Shown here piece after piece: positions 15,412-24,898 of a DNA stretch of 64,000 nucleotides. Under the pieces are notes generated by a model that saw only the letters and a list, made by a program, of their open reading frames with translations, ran no database searches and was not told the DNA's origin. Source of the stretch: an uncultured Granulosicoccus sp. (GTDB lineage: Bacteria; Pseudomonadota; Gammaproteobacteria; Granulosicoccales; Granulosicoccaceae); the NCBI GenBank assembly GCA_947492525.1, contig CANLNQ010000014.1, forward strand, positions 124,001-188,000. Direction: 5' to 3'. How positions within the stretch are numbered: the first letter of the stretch is position 1; every line of letters begins with the position of its first letter. The position numbers were made by a program, and so were the translations under genes.

Positions 15412-17688
15412 ATGCTCCTGAATTTTATTGCCCACTTGTTGCTGTTCTCCTGCTTGCCGTTCTACTTTGCCAGGCAAGACAGGTGGATACGAACCAATTC
15501 GTTCTATTGCTACATGAGCGCGTTGTTGATACTGGCCAATTACGGCAGTTCGATCTATGCGTTTCCCATTACCGAATCCATCAGCATTTCCGTTGGCACA
15601 CTGGTCTATTGCGCTTTCATGATGACAACGGTCCTGTTCGTCATCATAGAACGTGACGTGGGGGTCATCAAAGGCATCATACGGTTGCTGATCAGCATCA
15701 ATCTGTCCCTTGTCGTCTTGTCCATGATTATCAGATGGACCTTGTCGAACCCTGCAATACAGAATCATTTCAATACACCGATCGAGATCTTCAACGTTTC
15801 CCTGCTGGTCACGTCCATCGGCGGTGTCGTGACGATCAGTGAGCTCCTGCTCCTCATTTATCTGTTCGAGCGAATCAAGTCCCGTGTCAGCAACGCATTT
15901 ACCGTTTCCTCTCTGTATATCGTCACATTCGTGACGATCATCTGCCTGGATGGACTGGTCTTTCCCTTGGTGATCAATCCGTTCAGTGGACACCTCATCA
16001 GTGACCTGAAAAACGGGATCACCGGCAATTTCATCATGGCGGTGGGCTATGGCATGCCCATGCTGCTGTTCCTGGTGTTGTTTCGCAAGCGCCTGGTCGA
16101 GTACATGAATCAACCTCTGTTGCTGCGAGAGCTGGTCAATGCGCCACGGAAAGTATTGATCGACGAGATCGAGAAAAAGGACAAATCGCTGGTATTGAGC
16201 GAGCAGAAGTTTCGCAATCTCGCAGAAAGCATCGACGACGTTTTCTTCTCCATGGACAAGGACTTGCGTTGTACCTATTGGAACAAGGCGGCGGAACGCT
16301 ACGGCTACACAGCGGAGGAAATACTGGGCAAACATGTGCTTGACCAGTTTTCGATGCCAGAGGCTGAACCTCTGGCCGATTTCTATCAGAACGTATTACT
16401 GTCAAAGAAGCCGGATCAGATGGAGATCGTGTTGCCTGCACAAGAAGGCTTTCGCGATTTTGAAATATCTGCCTACCCGTACGAAGCAGGGATATCCGTG
16501 TTGGTCAAGGACATAACGGATCGAAAGGAAATGGAAACCCGACTGTTGCAAAGCCAGAGAATGGAATCCATCGGGCGTCTTGCCGGGAGTATTGCACATG
16601 ATTTCAACAACCTTCTTGTCCCGATGACCGCCAATGCGGAACTGGGAATGATGCATCTGCCTCGTGGTGACAAGGGGCATGACTACTTCAAGAGAATTTC
16701 CGATGCGGCAACACAGGCTGCTGGCCTGACTCGGCAGATATTGGCATTCAGTCGCAAGCAGGTGCTGGAGATGCAGGTACTTGACCTGAACACGGTCGTC
16801 AGGGATTACGAATCCATGATCAAACGCCTGATTGGCGAAGACATCAGAATAGAAATCATGCTTGATACGGAACTGTCTCCGGTCAATGCCGATAGAGGGC
16901 AGATCGAACAGGTACTTCTCAATCTGGTCGTGAACGCAAGGGATGCCATGCCCTCGGGCGGCACGCTGACCATCGGTACAGCCAACATCACTCTTGAAGA
17001 GCCGCACAAGGAGCAATACGGTGAGCTGCAACCAGCGGGCAGTTACTCGATGCTCGTGGTCAAGGACACCGGGCACGGCATGGACAGCGATACGCGCAAG
17101 AACATCTTCGAACCATTCTATACCACCAAGACGCAGGGCAAGGGTACCGGACTCGGCCTGGCGACCGTTTACGGTATCGTCAAACAACACCAGGGCAATG
17201 TGCGGGTCTCCAGTGAGCCGGGGCTGGGAAGTACCTTCAAGTTGTACTTTCAGCATGCCGAACAGTCGGTACCGGCACCTGATCGCAAGCCATCTTCCAG
17301 CAGTCTGGAGATGGGAAGCGAAACGATTCTGCTGGTGGAAGATGGGGTCATGGTGCGCAACATCCTGCGCGAGGGACTGGAGGCCTATGGCTACACGGTA
17401 CTGGAAGCACAGGATGTCGCCGATGGCCTCCGGTTGGCAGCTATCCACGACGATATCGATCTGCTGATCACCGATGTGGCAATGCCGGACATGAATGGAA
17501 GAGAGCTGTATGACGAGGTAGTCCGTCTGCTACCCCATATCAGTGTCCTGTTCATTTCCGGGTACACCGATGATGTCATTGTCGATCAGGGGATTCTTGA
17601 AGAGGGCGTCAATTTTCTGCAAAAACCCTTTTCCATCACGAGTCTTGTACAGAAAGTCAAACAGTGTCTTGAGCAGACCACTGCCTGA
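15412..17688 (+). CDS. Membrane hybrid sensor histidine kinase with PAS and receiver
   Basis: A 758-residue kinase. Residues 1-235 form about seven hydrophobic segments of a sensory membrane domain that I cannot name. A PAS domain follows (about 255-375), then a HisKA-like H-box GSIAHDFNNLL with the phospho-accepting His. The HATPase domain has NLVVNARDAM, DTGHGM and GKGTGLGLATVYGIV. The C-terminal receiver has the phospho-acceptor in DVAMPDMNG and the lysine in LQKPFS. The HDFNNLL type H-box and receiver are common in hybrid kinases without a linked DNA-binding partner. The ATG at 15412 follows an A-rich stretch without a clear ribosome site. No partner gene is adjacent. Confidence 0.9.
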   Translation: MLLNFIAHLLLFSCLPFYFARQDRWIRTNSFYCYMSALLILANYGSSIYAFPITESISISVGTLVYCAFMMTTVLFVIIERDVGVIKGIIRLLISINLSLVVLSMIIRWTLSNPAIQNHFNTPIEIFNVSLLVTSIGGVVTISELLLLIYLFERIKSRVSNAFTVSSLYIVTFVTIICLDGLVFPLVINPFSGHLISDLKNGITGNFIMAVGYGMPMLLFLVLFRKRLVEYMNQPLLLRELVNAPRKVLIDEIEKKDKSLVLSEQKFRNLAESIDDVFFSMDKDLRCTYWNKAAERYGYTAEEILGKHVLDQFSMPEAEPLADFYQNVLLSKKPDQMEIVLPAQEGFRDFEISAYPYEAGISVLVKDITDRKEMETRLLQSQRMESIGRLAGSIAHDFNNLLVPMTANAELGMMHLPRGDKGHDYFKRISDAATQAAGLTRQILAFSRKQVLEMQVLDLNTVVRDYESMIKRLIGEDIRIEIMLDTELSPVNADRGQIEQVLLNLVVNARDAMPSGGTLTIGTANITLEEPHKEQYGELQPAGSYSMLVVKDTGHGMDSDTRKNIFEPFYTTKTQGKGTGLGLATVYGIVKQHQGNVRVSSEPGLGSTFKLYFQHAEQSVPAPDRKPSSSSLEMGSETILLVEDGVMVRNILREGLEAYGYTVLEAQDVADGLRLAAIHDDIDLLITDVAMPDMNGRELYDEVVRLLPHISVLFISGYTDDVIVDQGILEEGVNFLQKPFSITSLVQKVKQCLEQTTA

Positions 17689-17880
17689 TGGCCGGATGTA
17701 ACAACGTTAGCGGTCGGGTTTTCAGGGTTGTCACGGCGCGAGCCTGGCCGGATTCATGCAGCACCATTGCGTGAAACCGTTGTCTTATGCCTGACAAACG
17801 TATCTGCCTGATCATGTATTGCAGTTGATCCGGCAGATCGAGCCGTTTGACAGGCCTGAGTCGCCATGGAGGTAAGCCTC

Positions 17881-18885
17881 ATGAACAGCTCGGCATTGGT
17901 CAGGAAGGAAGACTTCGCAACGCCAGAACTACTGCAGACGCCATTCGATGAGTGCGTGCATACGCTGAACGGAATCTCCCTGAGCTACCGTCTGTTCATA
18001 CCGGAGAGAGTGGATGAAGAACCGGCGCCGTTGTTGTTGATGCTTCACGGCTGTGGTCAGAATGCACAGGATTTCTCCATTGGAACTCAGATGGATGCCA
18101 TCGCGCAGGAAGCTGGCATGTATGTTCTGTACCCGAATCAATCCACGTCGGCGAATCCCAATGGTTGCTGGAACTGGTTTGTTCCGCAACACCAGGTCCG
18201 TGATGGTGGGGAACCCGCTGCGCTTTGCTCACTGACGCAAGAGGTCATGAACAAGCATCCGATAGATACGGGCAAGGTCTTTGTGGCCGGGCTGTCTGCC
18301 GGAGGTGCAATGGCCGTGATTCTGGCCGAACAATACCCCGAAGTCTTTGCAGCGGCTGGTGTGCATTCAGGCTTGCCGAGCGGTGCGGCCAGCACGATGA
18401 TGGAGGCCTTCAATCAGATGCGTCGACCGCGCGTTCCCGGATCGGTGCGAAACGCTGCATGGGATAGCCCCAATGCCGATGTCGTACTTGAACCTCGCGC
18501 CGGAGGAAACAGCTCACTGACAGAGTCGCGCAGCGCGGTGGAACGTCATACGCCACTGATCGTGTTTCATGGCAACAAGGACCGGACAGTCAACTGCGAC
18601 AATGCCGCGTTGATTGTCGATAACTGGCTGGCGCGCGAGAGTGCCAAGCTGGGCAGCGCGACATGGCGAGCCTCGTCGACAACGCACGCCTCACCTTGCG
18701 GTCGGCGCAGTGTCGTCACCACCTTCGCGGCGAAGAATTCGCACAAACGAGCCAGGTGTGAATACTGGCAACTGATCGATGCGGGCCATCAATGGTCCGG
18801 TGGCTGTACCGAGGGTTCCTGTACGGACTCTGCAGGTCCGAACGCTTCTGCCGAGATGGTGCGCTTCTTCATGGGGTCTGTCTGA
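17881..18885 (+). CDS. PHB-depolymerase-family esterase (LpqC-like alpha/beta hydrolase)
   Basis: A 334-residue serine hydrolase. LMLHGCGQNAQDF supplies the oxyanion hole, GLSAGGAM near residue 140 is the lipase box with the nucleophile, HGNKDRTVN carries the likely acid and the DAGHQWSGG histidine completes the triad. The start is the ATG at 17881 because GGAGGT lies seven bases upstream; the ATG at 17866 overlaps that site. No signal peptide is visible, so this may be an intracellular polyhydroxyalkanoate or other ester hydrolase. Relatives act on PHB oligomers, feruloyl esters or acetylxylan; the substrate is open. Confidence 0.87.
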   Translation: MNSSALVRKEDFATPELLQTPFDECVHTLNGISLSYRLFIPERVDEEPAPLLLMLHGCGQNAQDFSIGTQMDAIAQEAGMYVLYPNQSTSANPNGCWNWFVPQHQVRDGGEPAALCSLTQEVMNKHPIDTGKVFVAGLSAGGAMAVILAEQYPEVFAAAGVHSGLPSGAASTMMEAFNQMRRPRVPGSVRNAAWDSPNADVVLEPRAGGNSSLTESRSAVERHTPLIVFHGNKDRTVNCDNAALIVDNWLARESAKLGSATWRASSTTHASPCGRRSVVTTFAAKNSHKRARCEYWQLIDAGHQWSGGCTEGSCTDSAGPNASAEMVRFFMGSV

Positions 18886-18911
18886 CGGCTTCGACTACGC
18901 CCCTGCAGTCT

Positions 18912-19409
18912 TTAGAACAGGATGCCGACGATCGCCGTCAACAACAGCCAGGCCAGCGTGAGAATGACGGCACAGGCCAGCAGCAGAAACACGACCATGA
19001 GAACGACCCACACTGTACTGCGCCTGTGAACCTCGCGGGCATCCTCCTGGTGGTTCAGCAGTAACCTCATGTTTCGGTTGTTGGCCTTGAACGCGAAGTC
19101 GAACAGATCACCCACCAGAGGGATGCTGCCCAGTCCGGTCTCCAGCAGTACATTGCCGACCATGCGCGCCAGTAACGGTCTTGATGCACCCAGTGTCGCG
19201 GCCTTGCCGATCAGATAGCTGGAGATGAGCAGGCCTACGGCATCACCAATGCCGGGCACCAGGCCGATGATGCCATCCAGACCGATTCTGAATCCACCCG
19301 GCAGCCTGATGGAGCTGTCCATCAGATGCGCCAGCCGTTGCATGCGTCGTCGTTCCTTGTCTGCGTTCGTGTCTGCGTTCGTGTCGATGGGGAGTCTCTG
19401 CCTGATCAT
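18912..19409 (-). CDS. DUF4112 membrane protein
   Basis: A 165-residue protein of unknown function. The family pattern is clear: SIRLPGGFRIGLDGIIGLVPG, GDAVGLLISSYLI, then ETGLGSIPLVGDLFDFAFKANNRNMRLL, followed by a C-terminal hydrophobic helix pair (residues about 130-165). I start at the ATG at 19409; CAGGTA lies just before it. It converges on the esterase gene with 26 bases between them. Confidence 0.85.
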   Translation of the reverse strand: MIRQRLPIDTNADTNADKERRRMQRLAHLMDSSIRLPGGFRIGLDGIIGLVPGIGDAVGLLISSYLIGKAATLGASRPLLARMVGNVLLETGLGSIPLVGDLFDFAFKANNRNMRLLLNHQEDAREVHRRSTVWVVLMVVFLLLACAVILTLAWLLLTAIVGILF

Positions 19410-19588
19410 TACCTGACAATCTTCCACGAAAAGCACGATGAACGGCAGAATGCACCCCGATAATTGCATTTATTACAGTCTTCAGGCAGGTTTCCGCCTG
19501 CTGTTGTTCGTTGCTGCTGGTCTTGTCGCGCAGTAGCGACGTAGCAATGATTTCCGATCACCGTCCCGCGCAGGCCAACAGAGTTCCG

Positions 19589-20644
19589 ATGGATTCCATA
19601 TCACAGATCGTTCTTGGTGCGTCCCTGGCTCATGTCACTCTGGGAGAGAAGCTGGGCCGGCGAGCCTTGTTGCTGGGTGCCGCACTTGGCACCTTGCCCG
19701 ACCTGGATGTGCTGGTGCCCTACGAGGACGCCATAGAGAGCTTCACCTATCACCGTAGCTGGAGCCACTCCCTGTTGGTGCTGTCATTGATCAGTGTTCC
19801 CATGGCGATGTTGTGCAAGAGGCTGGTAAAGCGCGCAGACATCTCTCTGTCTCGCTGGTGGTTTTCCCTGTGGTTGATCCTGATCACTCATCCCTTGCTC
19901 GATGGCTTCACCGTATACGGTACACAGCTTCTGTGGCCACTGCCGGTGCCGCCCACGGCCTGGGGCTCCGTCTTCATCATCGATCCTGTCTATACGCTTC
20001 CGCTGATCGTCGGCGTCGCTGTCGCCTGGCAACGCCAGTGGCTGCAGGCGAGGCCTCTGGTCCTGACCGGACTGGGTCTGAGTACCGCCTACCTGGCGTG
20101 GACGCTCGTGGCGCAGCAGATAACGTATCGAAAAGTGGTCGCCACGCTCGAACTCCGTGACATCGAGGCCAGCCATGTACTGGTTGCACCGTTTCCATTC
20201 TCACTGCTCTGGCGAGTCGTCGTCATCAATGGTAATGAGTATCTGGAAGGCTACAGCTCATTGCTGGACAGTCAATCGACAGTGCCGATGCAGACTTACG
20301 ACAACGGTAAGGCAGGCTGCGCCGACTGGCTGGATAGCTGGCCGGTCGCAAGGATGGACTGGTTTACACGCGGTGCCTTTGCCTTGTCTGTCAGGGAGGG
20401 GCAGTTGGTACTGTCAGATCTCAGAATGGGTATAGAGGATGAGTATGTGTTCGAGTTTGCGCTGGCAGAATGGAGCGATGATCAATGGCAGCCGATCATT
20501 GCCCGGCAGCTGCCAGTGGATATCGATCCCGAACGAATGACGCTGTTGCTGCAACGTGTCGCGGATGAACGCATCGATCTGACGTCGCCCGGCAGTGTGC
20601 AAGCGTTGGGTTCCTGTTCAGCTCTCGAGCAGTACACGGGCTGA
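19589..20644 (+). CDS. Inner-membrane metal-dependent hydrolase-like protein (DUF457/YdjM type)
   Basis: A 351-residue membrane protein. The N-terminus has the YdjM/DUF457 pattern: HVTLGEKLGRRALLLGAALG, LPDLDVL and YHRSWSHSLL, with conserved His and Asp residues that could bind a metal, then WLILITHPLLDGF and YGTQLLWPLP. Several transmembrane helices follow to about residue 210, and a soluble C-terminal third of unknown role follows them. The ATG at 19589 starts the conserved part; an upstream start near 19550 is possible. Function in this branch is unknown. Confidence 0.8.
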   Translation: MDSISQIVLGASLAHVTLGEKLGRRALLLGAALGTLPDLDVLVPYEDAIESFTYHRSWSHSLLVLSLISVPMAMLCKRLVKRADISLSRWWFSLWLILITHPLLDGFTVYGTQLLWPLPVPPTAWGSVFIIDPVYTLPLIVGVAVAWQRQWLQARPLVLTGLGLSTAYLAWTLVAQQITYRKVVATLELRDIEASHVLVAPFPFSLLWRVVVINGNEYLEGYSSLLDSQSTVPMQTYDNGKAGCADWLDSWPVARMDWFTRGAFALSVREGQLVLSDLRMGIEDEYVFEFALAEWSDDQWQPIIARQLPVDIDPERMTLLLQRVADERIDLTSPGSVQALGSCSALEQYTG

Positions 20645-20722
20645 GCGAATGCGTACACGGTAGCGATCGGGACCTGGCAGAACACGGAAGGAATGCCGCT
20701 CATGGTTGGCCACCCGGACCAG

Positions 20723-21820
20723 TCACTCGTTCAGCGGTTCGTCCGATGGTACGGTGCCGATGGTCCGCTTGATGATGACCCAGGCCACGGCGGCGACGGG
20801 GAGGGCCAATAGCACACCCGTGAGGCCGAACAGCTGACCACCGGCCAACACCACGAAGATCACCACCACCGGGTGCAGATCGATCTTGTCGCCCACCAGC
20901 TTGGGCGTCAGTATGTTCCCCTCGATGAATTGTCCGATACCGAAGACGAGTCCGACCAGCCACAGCTGTTGCCATTCACCGGTCTGCACTACCATGGCAA
21001 TGGCCGCGAGTACAAGTCCGGTTACCGTGCCCAGATAGGGAACCACGCTGAGAAGGCCGGCGATCACACCGATCAGCAGACCGAACTCCAGGCCGATAAG
21101 CCAGAGGCCGGTGGAATACATGACCGCCAGACTCGCCATGACCAGCAGCTGTCCCCACAGGAAACCTTGCAGGACTTCGTCCACATCACCCGCGACCACG
21201 GCGGTCTTTTCACGGTACTTCTCGGGAACCAGTCGCAGGGACTGCCGGCTCAGGGAGTTCCAGTCGCGCAGCAGATAGAAGGCGAGTACCGGCACCAGAA
21301 AGATATTCATCAGCGTCTTGGCGACCGCCATGCCGGATCTGGCCACGGCGTTGACAGCCTTGCCGACGGCATCGGTGGCTTGAGGCACTGCATCCTTTGC
21401 CAGACCGACAACCGATTCAGCCGAGTCAGCATCGCCGCTGCCGGCCTCACTGCCTTGTCCGGACCCGCTATAGGAGTGCCACAGATCCAGAACGGGTTGC
21501 AGATAGCCGAGCAGGGTTGACTTGTAGCTCGGTGCCTTGTCTATCAGCTGTTCGAGTTGTTCCTGGGCCAATGGCAGAATGAGCAGCACGATCGCTCCGG
21601 TTACCCCCAGTATCAGCAGATAGCCCGTCAGGATGGCTGCCCAACGCGGCAGCTTCCAGTTTTCCAGAAAACGCACCACAGGCTCGCCAAGGTAGGCCAC
21701 GATGAAAGCCACCAGAAACGGTGTGAGGATCGGTGAGAGCAGATAGATCAGCCCACCCAGGAGAATCGCGAAAACGAGCCACATCAGCGAATTTTGACGG
21801 TGTACGAAATCTGAGTTCAT
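20723..21820 (-). CDS. AI-2E family transporter (PerM-like)
   Basis: A 365-residue inner-membrane protein with about eight hydrophobic segments, read from the ATG at 21820. The C-terminal block YLGTVTGLVLAAIAM, FGIGQFIEGNILTPKLVGDKIDLHPV and FGLTGVLLALPVAAV is the core signature of the family formerly DUF20. Family members export autoinducer-2 or act as Na+/H+ antiporters, so the substrate is uncertain. A Ser/Gly-rich segment (about residues 115-130) interrupts the large periplasmic or cytoplasmic loop. Monocistronic. Confidence 0.9.
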   Translation of the reverse strand: MNSDFVHRQNSLMWLVFAILLGGLIYLLSPILTPFLVAFIVAYLGEPVVRFLENWKLPRWAAILTGYLLILGVTGAIVLLILPLAQEQLEQLIDKAPSYKSTLLGYLQPVLDLWHSYSGSGQGSEAGSGDADSAESVVGLAKDAVPQATDAVGKAVNAVARSGMAVAKTLMNIFLVPVLAFYLLRDWNSLSRQSLRLVPEKYREKTAVVAGDVDEVLQGFLWGQLLVMASLAVMYSTGLWLIGLEFGLLIGVIAGLLSVVPYLGTVTGLVLAAIAMVVQTGEWQQLWLVGLVFGIGQFIEGNILTPKLVGDKIDLHPVVVIFVVLAGGQLFGLTGVLLALPVAAVAWVIIKRTIGTVPSDEPLNE

Positions 21821-22028
21821 GGATGGTCAACGGCTGAGCCAGGTGAGAGGCGCTTGGGTGGCATGGTGTCACAGTTGGTGGCGTTGCCGTCGCTTTCACC
21901 CGTGGTTGTTGTAAAAATGGGGTGGTATCGAGTAGCCAGTGGTAACAGAGTCATTGCGGCTCAAGGCGTGATACTTGCTTTTGACCAGCCTGAATGCACC
22001 ATTGCAAGCTCGAGAAAGGGTCAACCCG

Positions 22029-22883
22029 ATGAGTTCCATCATCCGCGCAAGTATGCTGTGCCTCATGCTGAGCGCTGTTGCAGGAACGCTGCAAGCCGCG
22101 CCGGGAGGTCGGCTCATCGCCACCGGCGGTGCCATGACGGTTGAAGGGGCTGCCGGAGGCGGCATCGTGCCCTGGGCGCTATTGGCCGGTTACGCGGAGG
22201 ATGAGCAGTTCGGTGGCTCCGCCTGGTACACACAGGTGCAGCCGAAAGACTTCACCATGCAGGCTTATGGCGCAGCGCTCTCCCTGCACAACCGCGTGGA
22301 ATTGTCGATCGGCAAGCAGCGCTTCGACATCGATGAAGTGATACCGGGTGAGCAACTGGAGCAGACCATCCTCGGGGCGAAGCTGCGTCTGAACGGCGAC
22401 CTGATCTATACCCGGCTTCCCCAGATGACCCTGGGTCTGCAGTACAAGAAGAACGACACATTCGCCATACCCGAGAGTGTGGGGGCGCGTGACGACAAGG
22501 GGCTGGATATCTATCTGGCTGCCAGCAAGCTGTGGCTGGATGGCCCGTTTCATCGTTCGCTGTTCCTGAATGCCACCGTGCGGGCCACCAGGGCCAATCA
22601 GGGTGGTCTGCTGGGTTTCGGCGGAGATCGCAGAAACCGGCTGTCGCTACAGGCCGAGGCGAGTGCCGGCTTGTTCATCACCCGCCAGTGGGTGCTTGGC
22701 GTGGAATACCGGCAGAAACCGGACAATCTGGGCTTTGCGCGCGAAGATGACTGGTATGACGTTTTCCTCGGCTGGTTTCCAAGCAAACGGGTGTCGCTGG
22801 TTGCCGCGTGGTCCGACCTGGGTTCGATAACAGGTCTCGACGATCAAACCGGTGTCTATCTGTCCTTGCAGGTGAGCCAATGA
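22029..22883 (+). CDS. DUF3034 family secreted protein
   Basis: A 284-residue protein with an N-terminal signal peptide (LCLMLSAVAGTLQAA, cleavage likely after residue 24). The remainder alternates polar and hydrophobic residues like an outer-membrane beta-barrel. It contains GGRLIATGGAMTVEGAAGGG and WALLAGYAEDEQ at the start of the mature part, as in DUF3034. The ATG at 22029 has AAAGGG upstream. Its stop overlaps the start of the truncated hemoglobin gene (ATGA), so the two work together. Function unknown. Confidence 0.85.
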   Translation: MSSIIRASMLCLMLSAVAGTLQAAPGGRLIATGGAMTVEGAAGGGIVPWALLAGYAEDEQFGGSAWYTQVQPKDFTMQAYGAALSLHNRVELSIGKQRFDIDEVIPGEQLEQTILGAKLRLNGDLIYTRLPQMTLGLQYKKNDTFAIPESVGARDDKGLDIYLAASKLWLDGPFHRSLFLNATVRATRANQGGLLGFGGDRRNRLSLQAEASAGLFITRQWVLGVEYRQKPDNLGFAREDDWYDVFLGWFPSKRVSLVAAWSDLGSITGLDDQTGVYLSLQVSQ

Positions 22884-23371
22884 CGAGGCCTAGCATGAAA
22901 CCCTCGTACTCCATGGCCATGGGCCGCCTTCGCAGATGCCTGGCGCCAACAGTGCTGCACATGCTCGTTGCCATTCTGGTCGGCGCCTGTTCGGCCACGT
23001 CCCCTGCCAAGCCGGAAATGACCCTGTATGAACAGCTGGGCGGTGAAGCCGGGGTGGAGCAACTGACCACCGATTTCATTCGCGAGATAGCCGCCGATGA
23101 GCGAATCAAGGGGCGTTATCGGCAGACAGACATTGGTCGCTTTCACCGCATGATGACCGAGCAGATGTGCATGGAAACCGGTGGTGGTTGCACCTACAGC
23201 GGAGACGACATGCTGCAGACCCATGCCGGCATGAAGATCACTCGTGTGGAATTCAATGGAATCGTGGAAGCCCTGATGCGCGCCATGGATCGCAACAGAA
23301 TTCCTCAAGGCGTGCAGAATCAGCTGCTTGCGCTCTACGCACCGATGCACGCTGATATCGTGAACCGCTGA
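22880..23371 (+). CDS. Group 1 truncated hemoglobin, predicted lipoprotein
   Basis: A 163-residue protein. After a hydrophobic segment, ILVGAC matches a lipobox (cysteine near residue 37), so the globin is predicted to be lipid-anchored on the periplasmic side. The globin begins at TLYEQLGGEAGVEQL and has the sequence CMETGGGCTYSGDDM followed by THAGMKIT, which supplies the proximal heme histidine. Coupled by ATGA overlap to the DUF3034 gene. Truncated hemoglobins bind O2 or NO, or carry out redox reactions; an extracytoplasmic role here is inferred from the signal. Confidence 0.9.
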   Translation: MTRPSMKPSYSMAMGRLRRCLAPTVLHMLVAILVGACSATSPAKPEMTLYEQLGGEAGVEQLTTDFIREIAADERIKGRYRQTDIGRFHRMMTEQMCMETGGGCTYSGDDMLQTHAGMKITRVEFNGIVEALMRAMDRNRIPQGVQNQLLALYAPMHADIVNR

Positions 23372-23389
23372 TGCAGCGATGATCGGGTG

Positions 23390-24622
23390 CTATTCTGACG
23401 CCTTGGGGTACAGGGTAGTGGCTTCCGGTGTCAGGTTGGCTGAGACCGCCACTGCGCTACCGCGACTCTCGCTTATCGCCGGGCTGCTCCATAGCCGGAA
23501 CAGGGCAGTCATGACGGTGAGGCCCGCTGTGACGCTCAGCACATGGAACATACCGGCAGGACCGAAGTGATCGATGGTGAAGCCACCAAGGGTCGGGCCG
23601 AGTGTCATGCCTGCCGCAAGGATCAATACCAGCGTTCCACTGGCAGCAACCACCTGAGAGCGGTTCAGGTGATCGTTCATGTGAGCCATGCAGATCGAGT
23701 AGACGGGCAGTGTCAATCCTCCGAGCAAGCCTACCAACAGGTACAGCAAAAGCAGATTCTCTGCAGGATTGTCCAGCAGCGCAATCAGGATGCAGATCGG
23801 AATTGACAAGCCCGGTACACCCGCGATAAGCAAGCGCCTGTCCATCATGTCCGACAATTTCCCCAGGGGAAACTGGAACAGCATTCCGCCCAGCGTCATG
23901 CTGCCGATCATGGCACCGATGGCACCCTGACTCAGTCCGAGAGAGCTGCCATAGAGCGCCAGGGATACGTACAGCATTGTCTGAGAGATTCCGTTGAGGA
24001 AGCTGCCCGTGAGCGCCATGGGAGAGAGTCGGAAGAGATGAATGAAGGTAACCCGTTCCGGCACTTCGTAGGGGGGGACGGCATCATCTGATACAAGCAT
24101 GGGAACCAGGGAAAACGAGATCAGGATGGAGACGACAACGAACAACAGGATGCTGTCCGGATTGGAGAAATTGAGCAGAAGCTGACCGAGAGCGACACCA
24201 CCGGTCTGTACGATGAAGTAGACAGACAGGAGGCTGCCGCGATTGTCGTTATCGGCGCTGCTGTTCAACCAGCTCTCGGCAACGATATACAGGCCGGAAA
24301 AGCAGAAGCCGGTGAGCAGGCGCATGCTGCCCCAGATCCAGGGGTCGGCCGTAACCAGGTGCATCAGCGCAGCGGCACTGGCCGTGGAGGCGAGTGCTGC
24401 GAAGACGCGGATGTGGCCAACACGCATGATCAATCGTGGTGCAATCAGGCAGCCGAGCAAGGCGCCTACCGGATAACCGGATTGCACCATACCGATGGCG
24501 GAGTCGCTGAAACCCAGGCTGCTTCCCCGGAGGGTGAGCAAGGTGGTCAACAGGCCATTGCTGACCATCAGGAAGATCATGCCGGCAAACAGTGACCACG
24601 ATCCTCGAATTGCCGCCCACAT
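23390..24622 (-). CDS. MFS transporter (YcaD-like)
   Basis: A 410-residue transporter with about twelve hydrophobic helices. MVQSGYPVGALLGCLIAPRL and the loop RVGHIRVFAALAS contain the MFS loop 2-3 region, and LLIAGVPGLSIPICILIALL begins a later helix after FPLGKLSDMMDRR. It resembles the YcaD / tetracycline-resistance-like branch. The ATG at 24622 is chosen because AGGG lies upstream; the one at 24664 would add a polar extension. Substrate unknown. It converges on the hemoglobin gene. Confidence 0.85.
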   Translation of the reverse strand: MWAAIRGSWSLFAGMIFLMVSNGLLTTLLTLRGSSLGFSDSAIGMVQSGYPVGALLGCLIAPRLIMRVGHIRVFAALASTASAAALMHLVTADPWIWGSMRLLTGFCFSGLYIVAESWLNSSADNDNRGSLLSVYFIVQTGGVALGQLLLNFSNPDSILLFVVVSILISFSLVPMLVSDDAVPPYEVPERVTFIHLFRLSPMALTGSFLNGISQTMLYVSLALYGSSLGLSQGAIGAMIGSMTLGGMLFQFPLGKLSDMMDRRLLIAGVPGLSIPICILIALLDNPAENLLLLYLLVGLLGGLTLPVYSICMAHMNDHLNRSQVVAASGTLVLILAAGMTLGPTLGGFTIDHFGPAGMFHVLSVTAGLTVMTALFRLWSSPAISESRGSAVAVSANLTPEATTLYPKASE

Positions 24623-24898
24623 CCCGTTGCCCTGATGGTTGTCTGAAAAACACCGCCACATCATACGCGGGCGGGAAGGCCGGGGTGCAGATGCTTTGCT
24701 CGCCCATGCCAGGGCTGTTTCTTTACCCGTTCATGACAATCGCCTGTGCCAGCCTGCCAAGGCAATCTGTTGACGGCCGATAGGGTGTATGCTGCAGCTC
24801 AGTGCTTGTACGACAGCATCGATGACGGGGTGGTCCTGATGATCCTGAACCCTGCCGTTGATCGATCGAGCCTCCATCCGTTCAGGGAGATGCACAGC

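Noticed and set aside
24622-24664. Upstream ATG at 24664 for the MFS transporter
   Set aside because: It adds a polar stretch not typical of the family and lacks the AGGG site that precedes the ATG at 24622.
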